A stretch of 47,095 nt of DNA from contig JAPXFY010000792.1 of NCBI GenBank assembly GCA_030674185.1, positions 1 to 47,095 of the forward strand. Reading direction: 5' to 3'. The position numbers and the translations under genes were made by a program. Each line of letters begins with the position of its first letter. Position 1 is the first letter of the stretch. This document shows positions 11,204 to 20,572 of this stretch, piece after piece. The notes under the pieces are model-generated. The model had not been told where the DNA came from. It made no database searches and saw nothing but the letters and a program-made list of their open reading frames with translations. Source of the DNA: Monoplex corrugatus (Eukaryota > Mollusca > Gastropoda > Littorinimorpha > Ranellidae).

Positions 11204-11829
11204 TACTTACATCACACTTTCACTGACGTCATACAATTAGTCTAGATATGCCATCACTATACTGTTGTACATATCAATAGCGCAGAAGCTACATTTCACC
11301 TCAATACAGTTAAAACATTTACTATAAACAGTTCAGAAACGGCAGCTAACTGACAAGACTTCTGGATCAGCCCTCGTAAAAGAACTTTTGGGTCCATTAC
11401 AGTTCGCATACAGAAAAAACTGAAATGTTGATGAGGCTTTTTTGTTTATCGTAAACAGAATATATGATAATTTTGAAAACCCTCTTATTTGTGTGCATTT
11501 GATGTTTTCTAAGTTTTCAAATTCATTCAACATAATCCAAACGCAAATTGTAGCAAAGAAACTCATGGGCATGGAAGTGAATAATCCTTGCAGCAAAGAC
11601 ACTTGATGGAAAGTTAATGACCCAACTATTCCATGAATTTTGAAATACCACACAGACAAACCCTAACACCAGGGCACCTCCACGTACTTTGCTCTTATCT
11701 GTTTTTAACTGACATCATGAACAGCTGGGTGAAAAGTTGAACCAACTCTTGTCTTATGACTACATTTGATGATCACTGTATTACTTGGTCTTATTGCTAG
11801 CAGTGACCATGCTGAGCACCAATATCACA
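11204..11829. other. No recognised gene
   Basis: AT-rich sequence. The minus-strand open frame at 11333-11659 resembles no family I know and lacks supporting features, so I leave it uncalled. Confidence 0.4.
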
Positions 11830-12440
11830 CTGGCAGATTTGTAAACTGAAGCAAGTCTTTTTCAGACCTCAAAGTTGGAAAAACAAAACAGCTTGTCACT
11901 GATTGCAGGAAAAAGAAATGGAATCCAAGTGAGAGTGTAATCAAGGGTGAAATAGTTGAGCAGTTGGATAAATATCAATATGTAAGAATGATTCTTAACT
12001 GTCTCAGACTGACAATTCAACCACACAAAGACTGAATGGTTAAACAGTCCAATGTACTGTCTGAGAACACTGAGATCTTAAAATGTTTGCAACAAAATCC
12101 TACAAATGTTTCAAATATCCACAATTTGTAGCATCATAACTTTTGCTGCAGTGTGCTGGGGTGAGAAAATATTTATAATGCTAAAAATACACAGGGAAAG
12201 AAAATAAGAAAAACTGGATGACATACTTTAGAGGACATGAACAATGAGAAAATGAAAGACTGACTGAAGACAACACTAAAAAACAAATTCATCCTTTACA
12301 TCCGGACTATGGCAGCTAACAGCTGATGGGGAAGGCAGAGAGAAGTGAGACTCGATGCTCCACATACGAGAACAACATATTATAACAGTTCATTCATTCC
12401 AACTACTATACAGACTTTCAATAACTGCAACAGACAAATA
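11830..12440 (+). mobile_element. Degraded LINE C-terminus, Rex1/Jockey-like
   Basis: The three forward frames together contain the order typical of this LINE C-terminus. A segment like KTKQLVTDCRKKK comes first, then VIKGEIVEQLDKYQYV. Near the end, a TRTTYYNSSFIPTTIQ segment resembles the usual Arg-Asn-Ser-Phe-Ile-Pro ending. Many stops and indels break it. The resemblance is judged by eye and the clade is uncertain. Confidence 0.5.
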
Positions 12441-12489
12441 ATAATCAATATACAATGGTCTAATGTCTGCTCAGCTTGTCTCAATAATT

Positions 12490-12880
12490 GAGGCAGCAGA
12501 GATGTGGTTTTATCGGAGACTACTACGTGTCAAATGGACAGATAGAAGAACTAATGAAAGTGAAGTGTCCTGGAAGAACATGACACCACCAGAAAACTAT
12601 TAGCAGACATCAACAAGAGAAGACTAAAATACACTGGCCATGTGTCATGCAAAAAGAACATGGAAGTCATGGCAACCATCTTTCAAGGAAAAACAGAGGC
12701 AAAAAGGAAGAAAGGCAGACCTCCAATCTCACACATGGAGAACATAACCAACATCAGTGGCCTAAATATTCAAGAAACTGTCCACAAAAGTCAAGACAGA
12801 GCAGCCTGGAGGGAGATGGTGGTGTCAAGGTGTGCAGCGACCAACACCAAACACCAAACCCGGTGACGCTGACAGATGAG
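12490..12880 (+). mobile_element. RTE family B 3' fragment (copy B2)
   Basis: The fragment starts in the conserved AEMWFYRRLLRVKWTDRRTNES segment (given here only as a family landmark). It runs through a basic KRKKGRPP block, then NITNISGLNIQE and SQDRAAW, to the family end GGTGACGCTGACAGATGA. It matches the last 130 codons of copy B1 but has a frameshift near 12570. The 12642-12866 open frame is its C-terminal part. No target duplication was identified. Confidence 0.85.
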
Positions 12881-13033
12881 ACTTTTCCCCGTGGAACATT
12901 TGTTCCCAATTTCTCTGACCATTTGGAAATATGTCATCTGTTGTTAATATTTCATAATATAACCATGCTCCTTTTGGTATAGTTGTTTTCAATGCTGTAG
13001 GAATATCATGTGTACTTTCATTTAGTATGTTCT

Positions 13034-13183
13034 ACTTTTGTCTTCTGTGCATACAATTTGTCTTCTGTGCATACAACTTAAAAGACTGCTTACATTCACT
13101 GAAGATGAGTAAATTTATATTCACTTATTTTCTATTGAATTCATGATGTGTCAGGAAAAATCCATTGATAATTTGCCATAAAG
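13034..13183 (+). repeat. Small tandem repeat plus dispersed 105-bp repeat
   Basis: A 22-base unit TGTCTTCTGTGCATACAAxTT is duplicated at 13034-13079 and reappears, diverged, near 13310-13349. It is followed at 13078-13183 by a segment that recurs at 23067-23172 with about a dozen differences. That shared segment begins TTAAAAGACTGCTTACA and ends near TAATTTGCC. Confidence 0.75.
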
Positions 13184-13910
13184 GGGTGTTTCTAGAATAT
13201 ATATCATTTGCTTTATATAAAGCATAACTGGGGCCAAAGTTTTCAACCTCTGTTAAAAAAAGGGGGTACAATTCATTAGCCACGCTCTTCCATTTTGTTC
13301 TACTTTGTCTCCTGTGCATACAATTTGTCTTCTGTACGTACAACTTAAAGGGACAGCAGGACTATATAAGGCGGGAAGTAGTTCAGAAGTCACTTGAATT
13401 CAAACGTTTATCGAAAGCAACACTGGCTATCTGCTCTGAGTTAATTGCAGATTTCGGATGCTGTCAGAGAGCTACCTGGCTCATATTTGTCACACAGTAC
13501 AATCTCAATCCCTGCTTTTAAACTGTTGTTATATTTTTATTGAAAAATGTGCGTATATGCATTTACTAGGAAACTAAAATCTGAATCGGGCGAACTTAGA
13601 GGTGGGGCTACAAAACATGTCAAGACATCTGATAGGCATGCCATCCAAAAACAGAAAAGCACGTGGAAAGAAAACAACAGGCTGGGTAAAAGAAGATAGT
13701 TTCCTCTGAAAATTGGCCAGGGTCCAGGGGCCACGCAGGCCCCTGGTTGGGTGCAGGGGCAATGTCCCTGCTGGGGGGAAGCCCCACATAAGCTGAAGAA
13801 CTGTAATTCTGAGGCATTTATGGATGCATTTCCTGATGGCAAATACAATAATTCAGTAATATTTTTAGTAACCCAAAACTGTATTTCCTTCAAATACTGC
13901 ACTGTCGATA

Positions 13911-13917
<7 letters not shown>
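13184..13917. other. Unrecognised, with GC-rich self-complementary patch
   Basis: No gene is recognised. At about 13718-13790 there is a GC-rich patch with alternating CAGGGGCC, GGCCCCTGG, GGGGAAG and CCCC blocks that can pair with one another. Open frames across it in three phases look like by-products of composition. Confidence 0.4.

Positions 13918-13959
<42 letters not shown>
13918..13959 (+). repeat. (CT)/(CA)n microsatellite
   Basis: A few CT repeats run into an uninterrupted CA tract. Confidence 0.95.
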
Positions 13960-13960
<1 letters not shown>

Positions 13961-14203
13961 AGGTAAATCTTGACTTGCCCACAGAAAGATGTATGAAGCT
14001 CTCCATATCGCTGTTCTCTCAATTAGAAGTAGCCCACACACACAAAAAGAAGATGAATTTTATTCTTGCACAAGAACTGCAAGTACTGGTAGTCATTACA
14101 CAGAACGCTCCGATGCATTTATGAAGACGAGTTCACAAAAGGCTATGCACACTCATTTAGCTTTTTATCATCTATGTTGTTGCATATGATGAATTATTGA
14201 CAA

Positions 14204-14223
14204 AGCACACACACACACACACA

Positions 14224-14284
<61 letters not shown>
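14204..14284 (+). repeat. (CA)n microsatellite
   Basis: About 80 bases of CA with one short CGCG interruption near 14224-14227. Confidence 0.95.
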
Positions 14285-14286
<2 letters not shown>

Positions 14287-14740
14287 TCCTGTTACTTTTT
14301 CCAGAAAATGGCCAGTGTGCTTTGTTTAACTACACAAACTGGTGGTGGAGTGCAATCAGTGACTATAATGTCAGGAGCTGCTTCAGTTGTTTGGAAGAAA
14401 GTATATTAGGCTATTGGACTTATCTCCCTTGGTCTCAGCAGACATCGCTGTACCTTTGACTTGTCTACCTGCTAAATTTTTTCCCCGGCGGAAAAACGCA
14501 AGATCGTCAGGTTTTCATTTCCTCTGGAAAATTTTTTTCCCCCTCTGAAACTACGAGTTGGATCCGCTGAGAGTTACCCAGCCTGAAACAACGAAGACAT
14601 GTTGTTGTAACACCCCCCCCCCCCCCCCAAAAGGCCTACAATATAGAGAATTAAACGATCAGCTTAATTAAAATTGTGTAGTGTATGAAAAGAAATCAAG
14701 CACATGCAATATATGCACACACAAGCTGTACGCACATACA
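14285..14740. other. No recognised gene; poly-C run at about 14612-14629
   Basis: The only notable structure is a homopolymer of about 18 C. It is a likely site of sequencing-length error. Confidence 0.5.
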
Positions 14741-15118
14741 CCGTGTTCATACAGACACACACATGCACCGTGTTCATACAGACACACACATGCACCGTGT
14801 TCATACAGACACACACATGCACCGTGTTCATACAGACACACATATGCACCGTGTTCATACAGACACACACATGCACCGTGTTCATACAGACACACACATG
14901 CACCGTGTTCATACAGACACACATATGCACCGTGTTCATACAGACACACACATGCACCGTGTTCATACAAACACACACATGCACCGTGTTCATACAGACA
15001 CACACATGCACCGTGTTCATACAGACACACACATGCACCGTGTTCATACAGACACACACATGCACCGTGTTCATACAGACACACACATACACCGTGTTCA
15101 TACAGACACACATATGCA
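14741..15118 (+). repeat. 27-bp minisatellite, 14 copies
   Basis: CCGTGTTCATACAGACACAC recurs every 27 bases from 14741 (next at 14768), giving 14 units. Variation is limited to CACATG versus CATATG, one CATACA and one G-to-A change. Because 27 is divisible by three and the unit lacks stops in most phases, long open frames appear on both strands. None of these is a gene. Confidence 0.95.
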
Positions 15119-15377
15119 CACACACACATATCAGAGCACAGTACGAACATAACACTGACCTGTAGTCACCACCACTTATGTCCCATGTACGGCTTACCAG
15201 GTGGGTTAGGGTACAATTTTATTACAAGTGACAGCACACAGTCTGGCATTATCTCATGAAGGACTGTCACCACACATTCATCCACACCATCACGCCCCAT
15301 AGTCACCAATTTCTTTCGTAAATATTGTGGATGTCTCCACGCATTCCTAGAATTCAGCAGGTTTCAAAATTTTCTAT
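15119..15377. other. No recognised gene
   Basis: A short CA run and unremarkable sequence lie between the minisatellite and the L2 element tail. Confidence 0.4.
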
Positions 15378-15474
15378 ATATAATAATAATAATAATAATA
15401 AAGAGCATTTATATAGCGCCTAATCTGATGAAAACAAGAGCCCTAAGCGCTTACAGGTATCACGCAGACACAAC

Positions 15475-15522
<48 letters not shown>

Positions 15523-18500
15523 CACACCAGCCGACATTCAAGGCTCAAAAGACAACAAGGGGGGATTTGGGGAAGTTAGGTGGTAGAGTCTTTATAAGTA
15601 TCATGAGAGGGACTGGAAGAGATGGGTTTTCAGAGAGGACTTGAAAGAAGTGAGAGTTGCAGAGTGGCGAACAGAGACAGGGAGCCGATTCCAGATTACA
15701 GGGGCCTGATAGGAAAAGGAGCGTTGACCATAGGTTTTAGTGCGACAGGATGGTATGCGGAAGGTACGAGTATCAGCCGAGGAACGAAGTTGACGAGAGG
15801 GGGTGTACAGATGGAGGAGGTCAGAGATGTAAGGGGGTGCAAGACCGTTGAGAGACTTAAAACATAACAAAGCAATCTTGTAGCGAATTCTCTTTTCAAC
15901 AGGTAACCAGTGAAGAGATTTGAGAAGAGGAGTGACATGAGAGGAACGAGATTTTCTGAAGATGAGCCTAGCAGCATTGTTTTGAACTTTCTGAAGCTTT
16001 TGAATGAGAGAGAAAGGACAGCCCGAGAGGAGGGAGTTGCAGTAGTCGAGACGAGAGAGAACAAAGGCACAGAGGAGAGTTTTGGTGGCTTCGACAGAGA
16101 CGATATTGCGAATAGAAGAAATTCTGCGTATCTCAAGATAGCATAATCTGCAAACATTCTGGACGTGTTTTTCAAAGGACAGGGTGTTATCAAGAGTGAC
16201 TCCAAGATTGCGGACAGTGGAAGATAGTGGAATGTCAGATCCAAGCAGAGAGACAGACAGAGGAAGGGAAGAACACTTAGCCAATGTGGTGGGAGAGATA
16301 AGGCTAAGTTCAGTTTTAATGGGGTTGAGTTGAAGTTTGTTTACAGTCATCCAGGAGTGAACATCAGAAATGCAGCCTTGGGTTTGTCTGATTATAGAGG
16401 GCAGTTGTGGGAGGGAACCAGAAGTATAGAGTTGGTTGTCATCAGAAAAGCTATGATGGGACATAGAGTGAAGTCGCATAATTTCAGAGAGGGGTTGTGT
16501 GTACAGCACAAATAGGATGGGACCTAAAACAGAACCTTGGGGCACACCAAACTGGAGGGTAGCGGGTGCAGAGGATGAACAACAGACAGAGACTGTTTGA
16601 GTGAGATTGGAGAGGTAGGACTGGAACCAAGACAGAGCGATGTCAGAGATACCGAACACTTTATGGAGACGTGTGAGCATGATAGAATGGTCGATGGTGT
16701 CGAATGCAGCCGAGAGATCAAGGAAAGATAGAAGAGAGATTTGATTTTGATCAAGAGCAGTCAGAATATCATTTGCAATTTTTACAAGAGCAGTTTCAGG
16801 GCTGTGTCCAGTGCGATAAGCCGACTGATAAGGGTAAGAGAGGTTGTTGGCGGTGATATGATCAGAGATCTGTGCGAGAACAATTTTTTCAAGGACTTTG
16901 GATAAGAAAGGTAGGTTGGAAACAGGTCGATAGTTTTTGAGGTTATTGGGGTCAAGACTAGGTTTCTTTAAAAGAGGTCTGACCAGGGCAGATTTGAAGG
17001 AAGTGGGAAAGATACCAGATGACAGGGAATTGTTGATGACAGTTGTGAAGTGAGGGAGCAAAGTATCTAGGCAGTGTGTTAAGATAGATGCTGGAAGAGG
17101 ATCAAGCTCACAGGTCTTGATGTCAGAATGGCGGATTACATTGCGGATAGTAGTTTCAGAAGCAGGCTGAAAAGAAATAAGTGGTTTGCCTTGAAACAGA
17201 GGGTCGGGAATAGGAGGTTGAGAGATGGGCTGGGAGTCAAGACTGGAACGGATGGACCTAATTTTATCAATGAAAAAATCTGAAAAATGTTGTGCTAGAC
17301 GGGCAGGGGGAAAGCATGATGGGAGAGGAGATTTATCTGATTTGCCAAGGAGGGTATTAGTAACGGAATATAGCTGTTTTGATGTAGAACATGCAATAAT
17401 TTTTGCATTGTAAAAGGCAGACTTAGCAGAGTCAACTATAGCATTGACAGTTTTGTTGGCAGCCTGAAAAATCTGTTTATTGATAGTAATGCTGTTCTTC
17501 AGCCACCGTCTTTCAGCACGACGGTGTTCACGCTTGGCCTTAAGAAGATCAGGGCCAACGGCAGAAAACCAGGGCGATGGTGGTCTCTGGGATACCCTAC
17601 GTCTGGTGGCGGGGGCATGCATGTCCAGCAGATCACTAATAGTCCGATTGAGGTCGTCAGCAGAGGCTGGAGGACAGGACTGAAGAGCGGCCAGGAGATC
17701 TTCGTTGAAGACGACGGTGTTGATATCAACTAGTTTTCTGACCATGACATAGGTAGTTTGGGGTGGAGGCTTGGTCATTGAAAGTTGGCCGAGGATACAG
17801 ACATGATCCGAAGGAAGAGTATAATCAATTTCAATGGATTTGATGAAGAACTGGTCAGTTCTATGAACAACCCAATCGAGGATGTTGCCTTTTTCGTGGG
17901 TTGGAGTGTCGATAGATTGGGTCAAGCCAAAGGAGTTCAAAGAGCTTATCAGTTTAGCAGTGTGGGTCTGGTTAGGTTCATTATAATGAAAATTAAAGTC
18001 TCCTGCAATGATGAAACAGCCTTTCAAGGTGTTACAGTAGGCAAGGAGGTCTGGAAACTCTTCTACAAACACATGGTTTTTAAGCTGGTTCTTTGGGCTG
18101 GGTGGTGGACGGTAGAGGAACAGCAAATGGAAAGTCTGGTGGGGTAGAGTGAGGGAGAGCTGGACAATTTCAAAAGTAGAGTGTTTGAATTTAAAGTCAG
18201 TCTTGGTAGTAATTCGGGGCAGGAGGGACTCGGCAACAACAAAAGCGATGCCGCCGCCGAGACCAGTTTTGCGAGCGAACGAGAGTGTACGGTGACCGGG
18301 AGGAGCAAGATCCCTCTCCTTGGGTTCATCCCCGACAGGCTGAAACCAGGTTTCATTGACGGCGAAAATATCGACGACGTGGTCATGGATGAAGTAGTTG
18401 ATCGCGGATCTCTTCTCGTGTCTGGTACCGAGGGCCTGAGCATTGAACAGTGCAAGAGTCAATGAGTCAGTGCGTAGTTTCTTTTTGCCGGCTGTGAGAG

Positions 18501-18990
18501 GAATAAGGTTATCAGGGTTGGAGCACAGCGGTCTGGGGGACGGATGGGTATCGTAGACAGGAACAGAAGGCAGACCACTGCTGCCATGACGCTGATGTAC
18601 ATCAGTGACCACTGGAATCGTACGTCTCTTGCGCATTCCACCACGACATGATCGACGACAGGGGAGATTTCGGCCGATTTTCAGCGATTTCAAGTGTTCA
18701 ACCAGGTCAGGGTCAAGGATCGAGTCAGGGGGGCAACATGACAGCAAGCAGTCCCGATTGTACTGCACACGAGTGGAAGAATGTATAGACACAACAGCTG
18801 GTTGTGAAGCGGGGCGTGATGAGGCAGACGCACGCAGTGCGAGAGAGACAGAGCGGGGAAGGTGCACGTGCACTGGCGAGAAACATGGCGGGCTGAGTTG
18901 AAAATTCTAGTGGAGTAGGAGAGATAAAATGCACAAAGAAAACAGTACCTTGGCTTGCAACGAAGCATTCATAAACCACCACATACTGAA
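15378..18990 (-). mobile_element. L2/CR1-group LINE, near full length
   Basis: On the minus strand this reads as a 5' leader of uncertain start, an uninterrupted 1090-codon ORF, and a 3' UTR of about 220 bases. The 3' UTR contains a (TG)n tract (15478-15530 on plus as CA). It ends with the terminal module AAGCGCTTA, GGCGCTATATAAATGC and a (TTA)n tail. The same terminal layout is present at 10796-10952 and 38565-38690. L2-type LINEs such as the eel UnaL2 are known to use a conserved 3' stem-loop of this kind for reverse-transcriptase recognition. The 5' boundary near 18990 is a guess and no target duplication was found. Confidence 0.85.
15601..18873 (-). CDS. L2/CR1-type endonuclease/reverse transcriptase, intact
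   Basis: The product is 1090 residues, a usual length for this type. After a basic N-terminal region of about 135 residues, an apurinic-type endonuclease domain covers about 138-370: LALFNAQ, NETW with the metal-binding Glu at 174, IIAGDFNFH and LPSDH. The reverse transcriptase follows at about 560-830: YRPVSNLPFLSKVLEK, FLDLSAAFDTIDH, FGVPQGSVLGPILF and FSDDNQLY at 809-816. The active site is thus FSDD instead of the commoner FADD or YADD, with both Asp kept. The C-terminal domain has [17 protein letters not shown] and TYGQRSF. It would nick target DNA and copy element RNA in the nucleus. With no stop or frameshift, this copy is recent and may be coding-competent. Confidence 0.93.
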   Translation of the reverse strand: MHVHLPRSVSLALRASASSRPASQPAVVSIHSSTRVQYNRDCLLSCCPPDSILDPDLVEHLKSLKIGRNLPCRRSCRGGMRKRRTIPVVTDVHQRHGSSGLPSVPVYDTHPSPRPLCSNPDNLIPLTAGKKKLRTDSLTLALFNAQALGTRHEKRSAINYFIHDHVVDIFAVNETWFQPVGDEPKERDLAPPGHRTLSFARKTGLGGGIAFVVAESLLPRITTKTDFKFKHSTFEIVQLSLTLPHQTFHLLFLYRPPPSPKNQLKNHVFVEEFPDLLAYCNTLKGCFIIAGDFNFHYNEPNQTHTAKLISSLNSFGLTQSIDTPTHEKGNILDWVVHRTDQFFIKSIEIDYTLPSDHVCILGQLSMTKPPPQTTYVMVRKLVDINTVVFNEDLLAALQSCPPASADDLNRTISDLLDMHAPATRRRVSQRPPSPWFSAVGPDLLKAKREHRRAERRWLKNSITINKQIFQAANKTVNAIVDSAKSAFYNAKIIACSTSKQLYSVTNTLLGKSDKSPLPSCFPPARLAQHFSDFFIDKIRSIRSSLDSQPISQPPIPDPLFQGKPLISFQPASETTIRNVIRHSDIKTCELDPLPASILTHCLDTLLPHFTTVINNSLSSGIFPTSFKSALVRPLLKKPSLDPNNLKNYRPVSNLPFLSKVLEKIVLAQISDHITANNLSYPYQSAYRTGHSPETALVKIANDILTALDQNQISLLSFLDLSAAFDTIDHSIMLTRLHKVFGISDIALSWFQSYLSNLTQTVSVCCSSSAPATLQFGVPQGSVLGPILFVLYTQPLSEIMRLHSMSHHSFSDDNQLYTSGSLPQLPSIIRQTQGCISDVHSWMTVNKLQLNPIKTELSLISPTTLAKCSSLPLSVSLLGSDIPLSSTVRNLGVTLDNTLSFEKHVQNVCRLCYLEIRRISSIRNIVSVEATKTLLCAFVLSRLDYCNSLLSGCPFSLIQKLQKVQNNAARLIFRKSRSSHVTPLLKSLHWLPVEKRIRYKIALLCFKSLNGLAPPYISDLLHLYTPSRQLRSSADTRTFRIPSCRTKTYGQRSFSYQAPVIWNRLPVSVRHSATLTSFKSSLKTHLFQSLS

Positions 18991-19022
18991 ACAGGAACAT
19001 TCACAAACACAATCACTTGCTT

Positions 19023-19623
19023 TTAGCCATCAACAATCGATATAACTCCGTGCACACACACAAATAATCGCAGCGAGGTAGCCGTGCCTGTGAGGCGGCT
19101 GAACCTTATCTGTTTCCTAAGTCCAGAATTCCTAACATGTGCAGACTGTCCATTACCCAGCCACCTCTGACGGTTTGCAGTAACACATGGCTCACAAAAA
19201 CAAGACTGGCATTTGCCCTGACTAACTGCATGCTGTAAACTAACACTAGGTCTATCACCTACACTGACACTAGCATCAGATGAGGAACACATTACATCTG
19301 TTGCCAGCCGAAATCTCTAACTTGCTGAGGACAGTGTAGCCACTGAAGTAGGTGTACAAGATGCTGTGGTATCTACACAGGAGATGTTGGTGACACACAC
19401 AGAACTACTCTCACTGACACTGTCAGCTTCACTGATTGTAACTACTCTCACTGACACTGTCAGCTTCACTGATTGTAACTTGTGATAGCACTTCACATTT
19501 CCACTCCCAACCACAGCTTTTAAACAGTTGTCTTATAGCCTCCTTCTTTTCTTCGTTTATATTCAGCAATAATAAACTAAAATTCAATATTTCGTCAAAG
19601 ACAAACTCTCTCAAATTAGACAT
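19023..19623 (-). pseudogene. Cys-rich domain protein, broken, divergent to the DDE-like gene
   Basis: The minus frame starts at 19623 with MSNLREFVFDEILNF and contains CGWEWKCEVL. A 37-bp tandem duplication (19405-19478) shifts the frame. The rest continues from 19514 through one in-frame TAG (19317-19319) into 19292-19023. There it carries CQSCFCEPCVTANRQRWLG, a CxxCxCxxC cluster followed by Arg-Trp, probably metal-binding. I associate this N-terminal helix plus Cys cluster with repetitive, transposon-related proteins of marine invertebrates, from memory and unverified. The gene points away from the DDE-like gene at 20573, as two genes of one element might. Beyond the Cys cluster the similarity fades, perhaps cut by the L2 insertion. 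Confidence 0.5.
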
Positions 19624-19706
19624 GTGTGGTTTTCAGTAGAACCCAGAAAGAATGAGCGCGCAAATTTGCTCACAGACAATGACAGGTCTGACCACAGATT
19701 TCTGGG

Positions 19707-19964
19707 GCTATTTCTTTCACACCCTGAGAGAGGCCAAGCACAGGATAGCAGTCATGCAGTTTCCATTAGCACCATCCTTTTCTTATCATGGTGCTATTTC
19801 TTTCACACCCTGAGAGAGGCCAAGCACAGGATAGCAGTCATGCAGTTTCCATTAGCACCATCCTTTCCTTATCATGGCGCTATTTCTTTCACACCCTGAG
19901 AGAGGCCAAGCATGGGATAGCAGTCATGCAGTTTCCATTAGCACCATCCTTTCCTTATCATCTT
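19707..19964 (+). repeat. 86-bp tandem repeat, three copies
   Basis: Units starting GCTATTTCTTTCACACC lie at about 19707, 19793 and 19879, giving an 86-base period, and differ at only a few positions. They lie in the spacer between the two divergent broken genes, where a shared promoter or a terminus-like region would be. Confidence 0.92.
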
Positions 19965-20572
19965 TTGCGCCCATTCTCAGAAAGGTTCAAGTAGCTTACA
20001 TCTACCAGATCTCCTAGTCAAGGCCTCAGTTACTGCGTGGCAGCAGACGACAAGCTCAGTAGGGTGTCTGTGTGAAGGGATGAGGTTATCAATCTGTCAT
20101 TTAGATCTGCGCACAAAGTCAGGGGCTCTCAACAATAATAATGCAGCGTGTGTGTATGACAAACTGTGGTGAATTACAAAGACATCTGATCAAATGTTCA
20201 TACTACTTGATAAATAGCCCTGAACACAAACAGATGTCCCCCTGTCCAAACTTTGGTCATGACCCAGGCAGGAGACAACCAGGACTGCAGAGATAGTGTG
20301 GGGTATACCGATTCCCACTGAAGGGGGACCAAGCTATAACTTCTCTAAAACTACACCATGCTTTTCCAGTAAGAAAAGTCGACGAAGAGCATTAGTTGAC
20401 TACCTTCACCCCCTAAAATGAACGTACAAATCCCATTTCCTCATAACGCCTGTCTCAAGTATTTTTCCCTCTTCCTTTCTTTCAAAATTTTGCGGGCAAA
20501 TCAAACTCTGTGGAAGTTAGTTTGCCGCCTGGCCTTACCAGAATAGGTTGTTTTTGGTTCATTCTCGAAAAA
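19965..20572. other. Spacer upstream of the DDE-like gene
   Basis: No gene is recognised. It precedes the first plausible plus-strand ATG at 20573, so it may hold a promoter, but no motif is convincing. Confidence 0.4.

Noticed and set aside
11333..11659. Minus-strand 108-codon frame
   Set aside because: No family resemblance, splice context or conserved motif.
14741..15118. CRISPR-like regular repeats
   Set aside because: The units are contiguous tandem copies without unique spacers, and the genome is eukaryotic.
14664..15259. Repetitive open frames on both strands of the 27-bp minisatellite
   Set aside because: These are products of a unit length divisible by three.
15622..18901. Plus-strand open frames across the L2 ORF
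   Set aside because: They are antisense shadows of the intact reverse transcriptase frame.
15340..19030. Target-site duplication for the intact L2 element
   Set aside because: I compared the sequence beside the (TTA)n tail with the region around 18900-19600 and found no convincing match.
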